DNA from: Chryseobacterium populi
GTDB lineage: Bacteria > Bacteroidota > Bacteroidia > Flavobacteriales > Weeksellaceae
Length of the DNA: 33,171 bases
Assembly (NCBI RefSeq): GCF_000282115.1
Contig: NZ_AKJY01000020.1
Coordinates: forward strand, 1-33,171
Direction of reading: 5' to 3'
Numbering within the stretch: the first letter of the stretch is position 1; every line of letters starts with the position of its first letter. The position numbers were made by a program, and so were the translations under genes. The notes beneath the pieces were generated by a model, which saw only the letters and a list, made by a program, of their open reading frames with translations, was not told the DNA's origin and searched no databases. This document shows positions 7,676 through 16,200 of the stretch, one piece after another.

Positions 7676-8638
7676 TTATTCTATTTTAACTTTTGCTTTC
7701 GGCTTTGCTGCCGGTTTCTTTTCCGCTGCTTTTTTTGTTTCCTTAGGCCTGGTTGCTTTAGGCTTTGTGCTTTCCTTCGGTTTTGATGAAGAGGATCCTG
7801 ATTTTTTTGCTTCTGCCGGTTTTGGCCTGGTTTCTGTTTTCTTTTCAGCTACCGGAGCCGGGGCTTTTGCCAGTTCTTTATTTCCTGCTTTCAGGATGCT
7901 GTCATTTTCTTTGAAATAGGGATTTAAAGTCGTTACAATCTGATTCTGGTATTTTACAGAGATCATATTGTATTTCTGAGGATCCTGATAGACCAGATAT
8001 TTCTCAACGAATGTTTTAAAACCTTTTACTTTAAATTCAATATTATCTAAATCCCCGATCTCAACTCTGTAATTTCCTTCACTGGTCAGAAGACTGTAAT
8101 CATCTTTATTTTTTGATATTCCGATGAAATATTTTTTACTGAAATCGTCTTTATCAATTTTACCAACCAGTTCGGCCAGTTTTTTATATTCATCCGGCTT
8201 TACGTTTCCGGTTACCAGCATGCATGGGTGTGAATAGGTTCTGGAGATCGGAAATTCTACTCCTTTTTCGTCTACATAAAAATCTTTTCCTTCTCTATTC
8301 AACCTGAAAACCGGAACTCTTTGTTTGATGTCCAGATTGAGTTTTCCATTCAGGTTCAGATAAATATTGGCGCTGTCAACTGCCGGAAGGGAATTGATTT
8401 TCTTTTCAAGAGCCGGAATATTCAATTCTCCGACTTTCCCAGACGGGTTTTCTTTTTTTACAATTTCTTTAATATCCTTTTCATCAATGAAATATACCGG
8501 AGTTTTTTCGTTCATTTTTACAGAAATCTTATTATCCGTAATCGTCTGGCCACTGAATCTCTTCAACGAGAAACTCAGCAGGAATCCTAGAATGATTACT
8601 GTGATAGCAATTTTTAATATTCTGTATTTATTCTTCAT
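7676..8638 (-). CDS. ftsQ: Cell division protein FtsQ/DivIB
   Basis: FtsQ is a bitopic divisome protein that links FtsA/FtsZ-side components to the septal wall synthase complex through FtsL and FtsB-type partners. The sequence shows a short cytosolic N-terminus, one TM helix (about 9-25), a POTRA-like region (about 35-105, ending near the typical NLDIKQRVPVFRL segment) and an FtsQ beta domain to about 255. Residues 258-320 are an unusual extension rich in Lys, Pro, Ala and Ser, predicted to be disordered and strongly basic in the periplasm. The divergent sequence is normal for Bacteroidota FtsQ, and its place between murC and ftsA supports the call. Confidence 0.9.
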   Translation of the reverse strand: MKNKYRILKIAITVIILGFLLSFSLKRFSGQTITDNKISVKMNEKTPVYFIDEKDIKEIVKKENPSGKVGELNIPALEKKINSLPAVDSANIYLNLNGKLNLDIKQRVPVFRLNREGKDFYVDEKGVEFPISRTYSHPCMLVTGNVKPDEYKKLAELVGKIDKDDFSKKYFIGISKNKDDYSLLTSEGNYRVEIGDLDNIEFKVKGFKTFVEKYLVYQDPQKYNMISVKYQNQIVTTLNPYFKENDSILKAGNKELAKAPAPVAEKKTETRPKPAEAKKSGSSSSKPKESTKPKATRPKETKKAAEKKPAAKPKAKVKIE

Positions 8639-8645
8639 ATTTTTT

Positions 8646-8719
8646 TGTATTCATGTATTGGTGTAAAATGTATTCATGATTTTTGAGCATCTTTAAAATC
8701 ATGAATACATAAATACATT
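8646..8719. repeat. Family B palindromic repeat, copy 1 (murC-ftsQ gap)
   Basis: It opens with TGTATTCATGTATTGGTG and contains a perfect 13-base inverted pair: ATGTATTCATGAT (8668-8680) and ATCATGAATACAT (8698-8710), loop 17 bases. Related copies lie at 13019-13080 and 14431-14485. Confidence 0.75.
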
Positions 8720-10085
8720 ACTCCTTTTTACATTTTTTTAGCCATTCACAAATAGGGTCATACAGGGTGTCTATATTTCCTGCGCCTACTGTGAGAAGGA
8801 TGTCAAAATCTTTTTCTTTTATTTTTTCAAAAGCATCTGATAAAGCAGATCCTTCTTTTCTATCCAAGCTTACTTTTTCTAACAGCCAGTCTGAAGTAAT
8901 TCCTTCAAAGTTTTCCTGAAGCTCTCTTGCCGGGTAAATATCCAGTAAGATCAGTTCATCGGAATTGCTTAAGCTTTCTGCAAAGCCTTCTGCAAAATCT
9001 CTTGTTCTGCTGAATAAATGCGGCTGAAAAACCACCAGGAGTTTTTTATCCGGGTAAAATGTTTTTATCGAGCTTACTACGGCATTGATCTCTGTGGGAT
9101 GGTGCGCATAGTCATCGATATAGATTTTACCGTTTTGATAGTTATGTTTGGTATATCTTCTTTTAATGCCTTTAAAATTGGCGATCGCTTTTTTTAATGT
9201 TTCAAAATCAACGCCTAAATTGTGGAGAATGGCCAGTGCAACGGTTGCATTTTCCACATTATGAATGCCCGGAATTTCCCAGATGAAATCTTTTATTGTT
9301 TCTGCAGGTGTATGGAAATCAAAGTAGATCTTGTCATAATCCATACGAAGGTTATCTGAATAATAATCTGCTTTTTCGTTTACTGCGTAGGTATGGTGGC
9401 CTCTGCCGATCTCAATGCCTTTTCTTACAAATAACTGTTTGTCTTCAGGAACCAAAGTGGCAAACTGCCTGAAACCTTCTTCAATATGGTTTTTATCTCC
9501 GTAAATATCGAGGTGATCGGCATCTGTTGATGTGATTACCGCCCAGTCAGGGGAAAGATTAAGGAAGCTTCTGTCGTATTCATCGGCTTCTACTACTGAA
9601 TATTTGGTTCCATTGTATAGGAAATTTGATTTAAAGTTTTCAGAAATTCCACCGAGAAAACATGAAAACGGTAAATCTGCCTCTTTACACAAATGGGAAA
9701 CCAGGGTGGAGGTTGTGGTCTTCCCATGGGTTCCTGCAACGGCAATGCATTCTGTGTTTTCGGTAATTAATCCTAAAACTTTGGCCCGCTTTAATACATC
9801 AAACTGATGCTGATTGAAATAATCTAAGATTCCCAACACTTTGATGGCAGGAGTATAGATTACGAGTGTGTTTTCATTTTGAAGAGAGGTTATTTTTTCA
9901 TCAATGACATCATCAAAAACAATATCAATTCCCTCATTCATCAATTGCTGAGTGAGTTTGGTGTTGGTTTTATCATAGCCCAGGACTTTTTTGCCTGATG
10001 CATTAAAGTAACGGGCCAGGGCACTCATTCCGATGCCCCCGATTCCAACGAAGTAAAAAGTCTGATATGTTTCTAATAATTTCAT
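8718..10085 (-). CDS. murC: UDP-N-acetylmuramate--L-alanine ligase MurC
   Basis: This is the cytosolic Mur ligase that adds L-alanine to UDP-MurNAc, the first step of building the peptidoglycan stem peptide. The N-terminal UDP-binding loop GIGGIGMSAL (14-23) and the ATP P-loop GTHGKTTT (118-125) are clear, and YAHHPTEI marks the start of the C-terminal domain. The length of 455 residues is normal. It follows the YbjN-like gene by 12 bases and precedes ftsQ across a family B repeat. Confidence 0.97.
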   Translation of the reverse strand: MKLLETYQTFYFVGIGGIGMSALARYFNASGKKVLGYDKTNTKLTQQLMNEGIDIVFDDVIDEKITSLQNENTLVIYTPAIKVLGILDYFNQHQFDVLKRAKVLGLITENTECIAVAGTHGKTTTSTLVSHLCKEADLPFSCFLGGISENFKSNFLYNGTKYSVVEADEYDRSFLNLSPDWAVITSTDADHLDIYGDKNHIEEGFRQFATLVPEDKQLFVRKGIEIGRGHHTYAVNEKADYYSDNLRMDYDKIYFDFHTPAETIKDFIWEIPGIHNVENATVALAILHNLGVDFETLKKAIANFKGIKRRYTKHNYQNGKIYIDDYAHHPTEINAVVSSIKTFYPDKKLLVVFQPHLFSRTRDFAEGFAESLSNSDELILLDIYPARELQENFEGITSDWLLEKVSLDRKEGSALSDAFEKIKEKDFDILLTVGAGNIDTLYDPICEWLKKCKKE

Positions 10086-10097
10086 TTTTCTCTATAA

Positions 10098-10574
10098 TTA
10101 TTGATAGTCGAAAAGCTTTTCTTTATCCAGCGCATATGAGTCGCCTTGATATAAAAAGAATTCCAGTATGGCATCTTCTAATGTTTCATAGGTAAACCCA
10201 TTGGCGATCCAGAAATAATACTGGAATCCGATGGCATTCTGGTTGGCCAGATAGTCTGCTTTTATCATGGCAAGACCATTGATCTCATTTAAAAGATGAT
10301 CGATTTTTTCTTTGCTTACCCCTTTATTCAAAAGGATATTCACATTCATATTAAGGTATTTCTTTCCTGTATCTATATCCATAAAAAGGGTTGCCTTATC
10401 TTTATTACCGATCTTAATAAAAGTCTCTTTCTGCTCTAAAATTTCATAGCCTTTGCTTTTCAAATGGGTAGCAATTGCTGAAATACTGATATCTGCCGGC
10501 TTTACAAGCGTTTGTGCTGTAAATAGATTTACCAAAAAGCAAATCAACAGGGTTGTTACTAATTTAGTTTTCAT
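10098..10574 (-). CDS. Exported YbjN-like protein
   Basis: The 158-residue product begins with a signal peptide (about 1-20, basic start then hydrophobic core, cleavage near LFTA-QT). The mature part, with an alpha/beta pattern and a late segment ending FTYETLEDAILEFF, resembles YbjN-type domains, which share the tertiary fold of type III secretion chaperones. The similarity is judged by eye only. It is inserted between murG and murC with gaps of 17 and 12 bases, so it is transcribed with the cell-wall genes. A periplasmic role is likely from the signal; a direct part in wall synthesis is not shown. Confidence 0.65.
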   Translation of the reverse strand: MKTKLVTTLLICFLVNLFTAQTLVKPADISISAIATHLKSKGYEILEQKETFIKIGNKDKATLFMDIDTGKKYLNMNVNILLNKGVSKEKIDHLLNEINGLAMIKADYLANQNAIGFQYYFWIANGFTYETLEDAILEFFLYQGDSYALDKEKLFDYQ

Positions 10575-10591
10575 AATAATTGTTTTTTTGG

Positions 10592-11695
10592 TTATATTTT
10601 TTTTATTATTTCATCTACAATTTCTTTTGCAGCCTTTGGCTTTGCAAAATATTTAAGGTTTTCAGACATTTCTTTTCGTAAGCTTTCACTTCCGCAGATC
10701 TCTTCCAGAGTGTTCCAGAACTTCTCCTGCATTTCAGAATCTTTTACTATTCTGGCCGCATTTTTTTCTACCAGATTCATTGCATTTTTGGTTTGATGAT
10801 CTTCTGCAGCAAATGGGAAAGGAACCAGTAAAACCGGTTTCTGGGCAACGGCGAGTTCTGAGATAGCAATAGCTCCTGCTCTTGAAACGATAATGTCTGC
10901 CGCAGAATAAGCTGTTTCCATATCTTTTATAAACTCTTTTATCTGAATTTGGGATGCTTCGGATTCGCTCAGCATGGTTGTTTCAAGAATTTCTTTATAA
11001 TCCAGCTTTCCTGTCTGCCAGATCAATTGATAATCTTTGCCAATGATTTCTTTTAAATGAGATTTCCAGGCATTATTCAATGTTCTTGAGCCTAAGGAAC
11101 CGCCTACAGAGAGGATTGTCAGCTTATTTTTATTCAGACCCATCTTTTCTTTGGCAGCTCCGGTTTCCACCATTCCTGAGATAATATTTTCACGGATGGG
11201 ATTGCCCAGGAATTTTATTTTTTCCGTCGGGAAGCCTTCTACTTTCGGGTAGGCTGTAAAAACGGCTTTTGCTTTCTTACTTAATATTTTATTTGTCACT
11301 CCTGCATGGGCATTCTGTTCCTGAATAAAAATTGGGATTCCCAACCTGCTTGCTTCGTAAAGGGCTGGCCCGCTTGCAAAGCCTCCTGTTCCCACTGCAA
11401 AATCCGGGGCGAAGTTTTTAATGATCCTTTTGGATTTTGACAGGCTTTTCAAAATTTTGAAAGGAAGTCCTAAATTCGACAGCATATTTCCCCTGTCGAT
11501 TCCTGCGATATCAATGCCTTCAATTTTATAGCCGGCCTGTGGAACTTTTTCCATTTCCATTTTCCCATTGGCTCCGATGAACAAAAATTCTGCATCGGGA
11601 AATCTTTTTTTTATTTCGTCTGCAATAGCGATAGCCGGGAAGATATGTCCTCCTGTCCCGCCCCCGGATAATACTATTTTTAGTTTTTTGTTCAT
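10592..11695 (-). CDS. murG: UDP-GlcNAc:lipid I N-acetylglucosaminyltransferase MurG
   Basis: MurG converts lipid I to lipid II on the inner face of the cytoplasmic membrane. The GT-B fold is shown by the N-terminal glycine-rich loop SGGGTGGHIFPA (10-21), the second G-loop SVGGSLGSRTLN in the middle, and the UDP-GlcNAc-binding region SRAGAIAISELAVAQKPVLL. The length of 367 residues is normal. It follows ftsW, separated by a family A repeat. A start further upstream is not needed, because MNKKLKIVLSGGG fits the family. Confidence 0.97.
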   Translation of the reverse strand: MNKKLKIVLSGGGTGGHIFPAIAIADEIKKRFPDAEFLFIGANGKMEMEKVPQAGYKIEGIDIAGIDRGNMLSNLGLPFKILKSLSKSKRIIKNFAPDFAVGTGGFASGPALYEASRLGIPIFIQEQNAHAGVTNKILSKKAKAVFTAYPKVEGFPTEKIKFLGNPIRENIISGMVETGAAKEKMGLNKNKLTILSVGGSLGSRTLNNAWKSHLKEIIGKDYQLIWQTGKLDYKEILETTMLSESEASQIQIKEFIKDMETAYSAADIIVSRAGAIAISELAVAQKPVLLVPFPFAAEDHQTKNAMNLVEKNAARIVKDSEMQEKFWNTLEEICGSESLRKEMSENLKYFAKPKAAKEIVDEIIKKI

Positions 11696-11707
11696 TTCTT
11701 TTATCTT

Positions 11708-11753
11708 TATAGGACTGCATCCTATCTTTTGTTAAATCGTCCCGTTGGGACTC
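11708..11753. repeat. Family A two-hairpin repeat, copy 2 (ftsW-murG gap)
   Basis: ATAGGA (11709-11714) pairs with TCCTAT (11720-11725) around CTGCA; then TTTGTTAAATC; then GTCCC (11739-11743) pairs with GGGAC (11747-11751) around GTT. Compared with copies 1 and 3, the innermost pair of the second stem has changed from T-A to C-G, a compensatory change that keeps pairing. Confidence 0.85.
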
Positions 11754-11773
11754 TTTTCGTTTTATATTTTATA

Positions 11774-13012
11774 TTAGGCTATATCGTTTATTTCTGCTAC
11801 ACTTTGCTTTTTACCCATTCCTTCTTCATCGTAAATCTGAATTCTTGAGCTTATATTTAAAATGATTCCTAATTGCAAATAGGTTACCAGCATTGATGTT
11901 CCCCCATAACTTATTAATGGAAGAGGCTGCCCTGTTACCGGAATCAGATTTACAGCTACTGCAATATTTACCGAAAGCTGTATAAAAATCATCACCCCGA
12001 GGCTGAGAACGAGCAAGGACCCGAAAAAAGCGGGCATTTTACTGGCTATCATTACAATCCTGATGATCATGATTAAATATAAACTTATCAGGAAAACGGC
12101 TCCAATTACTCCATATTCTTCCACAATTACGGCGAAAATAAAATCGGAGGCAGATTGGGGAAGCATTTGTTTCAAAGCGCTTTTTCCTGGGCCCATTCCT
12201 GTAATTCCACCGTGAACGATAGCGGCTTTTGCCTGCATTACCTGGTAGTTTTTTGCTTTTACACTTTCATCATCTACATCTGCTGTTTTTGCCTTGCTTG
12301 AAGTAAATGTTTCCACCCGGCTCATCCATGTATGTACACGGTTTCCGCCAATCATATTTGTATTTAATGCAATCAGCAGGAATAAAACAATGGCTACAAA
12401 TGATGTGGAAATAAAACCTGCGATGTATTTCCAGTGGAGTTGGCCTATAATCAAAACCACTACGGAAACCATTAAAATCATTAATGCTGTAGAACCGTTA
12501 TCTTTTGCCACCAATACAAAAACGAGCAGGATGGGGCCAAAGATGTACATGATGTTCTCTATCGGAAGTCTTTCCCGTGTTATTTTCTTGGTTAAATACC
12601 TGCACAGATAAATAATTAACATTAAGAATGCAAATGACGAGGGCTGGAACGAAATAGGGGTTCCCGGAATTTTGAGCCATCTTGAAGCACTGGCTCCATC
12701 GATGGTCTGTCCTGTAAACATGGTCACTACCAATAAAACAATCATTAAACCCAGCAGGATGCTGCTAAGCTTTCCGATGTATTCGTATTTCACGGTTCCT
12801 GCCAGCCTCATGATTCCCAACCCTAACACCACGAAGAACATATGCTTGATAACGTGGCCTGTTGTGGTCCCGTTATTAACGATATATTCGAGATTCGAAC
12901 TTGCAGAATATACAGGGAAAATAGAGAAAATGGAGATCACAAGAATGACCATCCAAAGTACTTTATCGCCCTTTAGAAACTCGAATCTGCTTTCTGTGTT
13001 CTGTTCGTCCAT
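11774..13012 (-). CDS. ftsW: SEDS peptidoglycan glycosyltransferase FtsW
   Basis: FtsW is the septal SEDS-family glycosyltransferase that polymerises lipid II together with its cognate class B PBP. The 412-residue protein is mostly hydrophobic with about ten predicted TM helices. It carries the family hallmarks GPGKSALKQMLPQSASDFIFAV in the large extracytoplasmic loop and LPLISYGGTSML near the C-terminus. The acidic N- and C-termini face the cytosol. It lies between murD and murG, in the normal dcw position, with family B and family A repeats on its two sides. Confidence 0.96.
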   Translation of the reverse strand: MDEQNTESRFEFLKGDKVLWMVILVISIFSIFPVYSASSNLEYIVNNGTTTGHVIKHMFFVVLGLGIMRLAGTVKYEYIGKLSSILLGLMIVLLVVTMFTGQTIDGASASRWLKIPGTPISFQPSSFAFLMLIIYLCRYLTKKITRERLPIENIMYIFGPILLVFVLVAKDNGSTALMILMVSVVVLIIGQLHWKYIAGFISTSFVAIVLFLLIALNTNMIGGNRVHTWMSRVETFTSSKAKTADVDDESVKAKNYQVMQAKAAIVHGGITGMGPGKSALKQMLPQSASDFIFAVIVEEYGVIGAVFLISLYLIMIIRIVMIASKMPAFFGSLLVLSLGVMIFIQLSVNIAVAVNLIPVTGQPLPLISYGGTSMLVTYLQLGIILNISSRIQIYDEEGMGKKQSVAEINDIA

Positions 13013-13018
13013 ATTATT

Positions 13019-13080
13019 GTATTCATGTATTGATGTAAAATGTATTCATGAGTTTAAAATCATTGATACGTTAATACATT
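13019..13080. repeat. Family B palindromic repeat, copy 2 (murD-ftsW gap)
   Basis: It shares TGTATTCATGTATTGATG and TAAAATGTATTCATGA with copy 1, but its loop is shorter. The right arm reads CATTGATACGTTAATACATT, so the hairpin is less perfect; AATGTATT pairs with the terminal AATACATT. Confidence 0.7.
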
Positions 13081-13091
13081 CCTACCTTTTA

Positions 13092-14420
13092 CTAATTTTT
13101 TAAAACCTGCTCTTTAAACTGACGGCCTCTGTCTTCATAGCTTTTGAATAAATCAAAACTTGCACAGCATGGGGATAATAAAACCGTATCTCCGTTTTTT
13201 GCCAGTGATTTTGATATTTTTACGGCTTCTTCCATGCTTGAGGTGTCATAGATAAACTCTTTTTTGTCTTTAAAGAAGTTGATGATTTTCTGATTGTCAA
13301 TTCCCAGGCAGACAATTGCTTTTACTTTTCTTTTAACGAGATCCTCAATTTCTGAGTAGTCGTTTCCTTTATCCTGTCCTCCAACAATCCAGACCGTAGG
13401 CGTTTTCATGCTTTCTAAAGCATAATATGTTGCATTTACATTAGTTGCCTTGCTGTCGTTGATGTATTTTACGCCATCAATTTCAGTAACAAATTCAAGC
13501 CGGTGCTCTACCGCCTGGAAAGTCATTAATGAATTTCTTATGCTTTCATTGTTGATTTCTAGTATTTTACCGGCTATTGAAGCAGCCAGGCTATTGGCAA
13601 CATTGTGATTTCCCAATAAGGACAATTCTTCAATTTTCATGGAGAACTTATCTTTCAGCTTCACCACCAAAGTATCGTTATCAATAAAACCTCCTTCATT
13701 CAAACTTTCTTTTGTTGAGAAGGGTATCATTTTCGCTTTGATCTCCAGTTTTTCAAGAATATTTTTGCTCATTTCATCATCTTTATTATAGATGAAAAAA
13801 TTATCATTCTCCTGATTTTCAGCTATTCTGAATTTTGCCAGCGCATATTCTTCATAGTTGTAGTTATACTGATCGAGGTGATCCTGTGATAAATTCAACA
13901 ACAGAGAAATATACGGTCTGAAGTTCTGGATATCATCCAACTGAAAGGAGCTAACTTCCAGAACATAATATTCATGGTTTTCATCAGCAACCTGCTTTGC
14001 AAAACTGTATCCGATATTTCCGCCTAAGCCTACATTCATTCCATCGCTTTTGAGGATGTAATAGATCAGAGACGTTGTTGTTGTTTTTCCATTGCTTCCC
14101 GTGATCGCGATAATTTTAGCATTGGTAAACTCTGAAGCAAATTCTATTTCAGAGGAAAGCCTGATTCCTTTCAGATGAATTTTATGAATAATCTCTGCTT
14201 TTTTAGGAATTCCCGGGCTTTTTACAATCCAGTCGGCATTTAAAATTCTTTCTTCGTCATGGTTTCCTTCTTCAAATTCAATTTCATTATCAATCAGAAA
14301 TTGTTTATAGTTATCCTTAATGGCTCCTTTGTCTGAAAGAAATACTTCCAAACCTTTCTTTTTAGCCAAATAAGCAGCACCACATCCGCTTTCTCCACCT
14401 CCTAAAACAACTATTTTCAT
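13092..14420 (-). CDS. murD: UDP-N-acetylmuramoylalanine--D-glutamate ligase MurD
   Basis: This cytosolic Mur ligase adds D-glutamate to UDP-MurNAc-L-Ala. The N-terminal nucleotide-fold loop VLGGGESGCGAA (5-16) and the P-loop GSNGKTTT (108-115) are present, as are the Mur ligase motifs NLSQDHLDQY and HRLEFV, the DSKATN motif of the C-terminal domain, and LLSPCCASFD at the end. The length of 442 residues is typical. It lies between mraY and ftsW with family B repeats on both sides. Confidence 0.97.
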   Translation of the reverse strand: MKIVVLGGGESGCGAAYLAKKKGLEVFLSDKGAIKDNYKQFLIDNEIEFEEGNHDEERILNADWIVKSPGIPKKAEIIHKIHLKGIRLSSEIEFASEFTNAKIIAITGSNGKTTTTSLIYYILKSDGMNVGLGGNIGYSFAKQVADENHEYYVLEVSSFQLDDIQNFRPYISLLLNLSQDHLDQYNYNYEEYALAKFRIAENQENDNFFIYNKDDEMSKNILEKLEIKAKMIPFSTKESLNEGGFIDNDTLVVKLKDKFSMKIEELSLLGNHNVANSLAASIAGKILEINNESIRNSLMTFQAVEHRLEFVTEIDGVKYINDSKATNVNATYYALESMKTPTVWIVGGQDKGNDYSEIEDLVKRKVKAIVCLGIDNQKIINFFKDKKEFIYDTSSMEEAVKISKSLAKNGDTVLLSPCCASFDLFKSYEDRGRQFKEQVLKN

Positions 14421-14430
14421 ATCATTTTTT

Positions 14431-14485
14431 TGTATTTATGTACATCGTATTCATGTATTTCTAAATCATTCATACGTTAATACAT
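14431..14485. repeat. Family B palindromic repeat, copy 3 (mraY-murD gap)
   Basis: TGTATTTATGTACATCG and GTATTCATGTATTT on the left and CATTCATACGTTAATACATT on the right match the arms of copies 1 and 2, with a short internal deletion. The right half is nearly identical to that of copy 2. Confidence 0.65.
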
Positions 14486-14502
14486 TTTACTTTTTACAAA
14501 GT

Positions 14503-15744
14503 TTATCTCATTTTTAATGTAATGAGACATACAATCGCCAACATTACACCAATGATTATCATTCTGTTTACGATTTTACTTTCGTGGAAACCTTCTTTCT
14601 GATAATGATGATGTAAAGGAGACATCTTAAATAATCTATTGTTCTGGGCATATTCCAGCCCATATTTTCTTTTTCTGTATTTGAAAACAATCACCTGAAG
14701 CATTACAGATATGTTTTCGATTAAAAAGATCCCGCATAAAACAGGAATCATTAATTCTTTTCTTAAAATAATTGCTAAAACAGCAATCACGCCGCCCAGC
14801 ATCAAACTTCCTGTATCTCCCATAAAAACCTGTGCCGGATATGTATTATACCAGAAGAAACCTATTACCGCACCTACCATGGCAACGACAAAAATGGTTG
14901 TTTCACCCATATTGGGGAGGAACATGATATTGAGATAGTCTGCAAAGATGATGTTCCCGGAAACGTAGGTGAAGAATGCCAGGGCAAGCAATATGACTGC
15001 ACTGGTACCTGCTGCAAGGCCATCAATTCCATCGGTGATATTGGCTCCGTTTGAAACGGCGGTTACGATGAAAATTACGATCGGAATGAAAACAATCCAG
15101 GCCCATTCATGAGCATCTTTATCATTCATCCAGAAAAGCATTCCGCTGTAATCGAACTCATTATTTTTAGCAAAAGGAACGGTAGAAACAGTGATTTTTT
15201 CCGTAGGCATGAAATTTTGCTCTACATTATTCCTATTCACTACTTTTGCATCTGCGTATTTTCTTTTTACGGTAATATCAGGGTGGAAATACATTGTAAC
15301 TCCGACGATTAATCCTAAACCCACCTGTCCGACAATTTTAAATTTTCCGCTTAACCCGTCTTTATTTTTTTTAACCTTTTTTAAATAATCATCTACAAAA
15401 CCAATGGCACCCATCCATATCACCGAGACAATCAGAAGAACGATATAAACATTCGTAATTCTTGTAAACAGCAAAACCGGAATAAGGGTGGCAAGAATAA
15501 TAATAAGACCTCCCATTGTAGGGGTTCCTTCTTTTTGCTTTTGTCCGTCTAATCCAAGATCACGTACCAGTTCTCCCATCTGTTTTGCTCTCAGATAGTT
15601 GATGATCCTTTTTCCGTAGACAAGAGCGATGGTTAGAGACAATAAAACCGCGATTCCGGCACGGAAGGAAATGTATTTTAGCATTCCGAGGCCCGGGATG
15701 TGGATTCCATGGTTGGTAAGATATTCGTATAGATAGTATAGCAT
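14503..15744 (-). CDS. mraY: Phospho-N-acetylmuramoyl-pentapeptide transferase MraY
   Basis: MraY transfers phospho-MurNAc-pentapeptide to undecaprenyl phosphate to make lipid I at the inner membrane. Catalytic and signature motifs are visible: the Asp pair in VDDY (117-120), [12 protein letters not shown] (232-243) and the [11 protein letters not shown] loop near the C-terminus. At 413 residues it is about 50 longer than the E. coli enzyme. The excess is a polar insertion at roughly 155-215 between TM helices, common in Bacteroidota MraY. The gene normally follows murE directly, but here a four-helix-bundle gene separates the two. Confidence 0.97.
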   Translation of the reverse strand: MLYYLYEYLTNHGIHIPGLGMLKYISFRAGIAVLLSLTIALVYGKRIINYLRAKQMGELVRDLGLDGQKQKEGTPTMGGLIIILATLIPVLLFTRITNVYIVLLIVSVIWMGAIGFVDDYLKKVKKNKDGLSGKFKIVGQVGLGLIVGVTMYFHPDITVKRKYADAKVVNRNNVEQNFMPTEKITVSTVPFAKNNEFDYSGMLFWMNDKDAHEWAWIVFIPIVIFIVTAVSNGANITDGIDGLAAGTSAVILLALAFFTYVSGNIIFADYLNIMFLPNMGETTIFVVAMVGAVIGFFWYNTYPAQVFMGDTGSLMLGGVIAVLAIILRKELMIPVLCGIFLIENISVMLQVIVFKYRKRKYGLEYAQNNRLFKMSPLHHHYQKEGFHESKIVNRMIIIGVMLAIVCLITLKMR

Positions 15745-15756
15745 GTTTCTTTTTTT

Positions 15757-15793
15757 AATTTAAAGATTTAATTTATTTAAGAATTTAAAGATT
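15757..15793. repeat. AT-rich direct repeats at the left edge of the four-helix-bundle cassette
   Basis: AATTTAAAGATT occurs exactly twice (15757-15768 and 15782-15793); the second copy abuts the stop of the four-helix-bundle gene. Inverted near-copies lie at 16169-16196 on the other side of the gene. Confidence 0.6.
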
Positions 15794-16162
15794 CTATTTT
15801 CTTTCAATATTCTCTTTTAAATATTTAATAAAGTTTGATATATTTGAAGAAATCTCTTTTGAGAGATTAATTATTTCTTCAGCTACATTTTCATCTCCTA
15901 ATTTTAATCTTTTACTTATGATCATCATACTTCTAACTTCAGCGCAACTGCCTTTTGCAATTTTCAAATATTTAATAAATTGTCTGTTATTATATTCCGA
16001 GCCTTCTGCAATATTATTTGATATTGAAAAACCGGCTCTTTTTATTTGATTATTAAATTCAAATTCTTTTTCTAAGCTTTGATTTTGAAGGAATTTATAA
16101 ATGCTCACGATTAAATCTAAACTCTTGTTGTAAACAGGAAAGTCTTCGAAATTTTTTGTCAT
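15794..16162 (-). CDS. Four-helix-bundle protein (23S rRNA intervening-sequence / S23 family)
   Basis: The 122-residue protein matches the S23/TIGR02436 four-helix-bundle family. The N-terminus FEDFPVYNKSLDL, the segment RAGFSISNNIAEGSEYNNRQFIKYLKIAKGSCAE-type core and the helical C-terminus are all typical. These proteins were first found encoded in 23S rRNA intervening sequences and are related to Avd of diversity-generating retroelements. Their function is unknown. I chose ATG 16162 over a TTG eight codons upstream. The gene interrupts murE-mraY, is more AT-rich than its neighbours, and is flanked by inverted AT-rich repeats. This suggests a mobile cassette inserted in the operon orientation. 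Confidence 0.85.
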   Translation of the reverse strand: MTKNFEDFPVYNKSLDLIVSIYKFLQNQSLEKEFEFNNQIKRAGFSISNNIAEGSEYNNRQFIKYLKIAKGSCAEVRSMMIISKRLKLGDENVAEEIINLSKEISSNISNFIKYLKENIERK

Positions 16163-16168
16163 CTTCTG

Positions 16169-16196
16169 AATTTTTAAATCCTTCAATGTTTAAATT
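16169..16196. repeat. AT-rich inverted near-copies at the right edge of the cassette
   Basis: AATTTTTAAATC (16169-16180) and AATGTTTAAATT (16185-16196) match the reverse complement of the left-side AATTTAAAGATT at 10 and 11 of 12 positions. They end five bases before the murE stop codon. Confidence 0.5.
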
Positions 16197-16200
16197 AATT

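Noticed and set aside
9532..9807. 91-codon frame antisense to murC
   Set aside because: It lies wholly inside the conserved MurC ATPase region, with no independent signals.
12672..13103. 143-codon frame antisense to ftsW
   Set aside because: Its hydrophobic product mirrors the TM helices of FtsW, and it runs across the family B repeat into the murD end.
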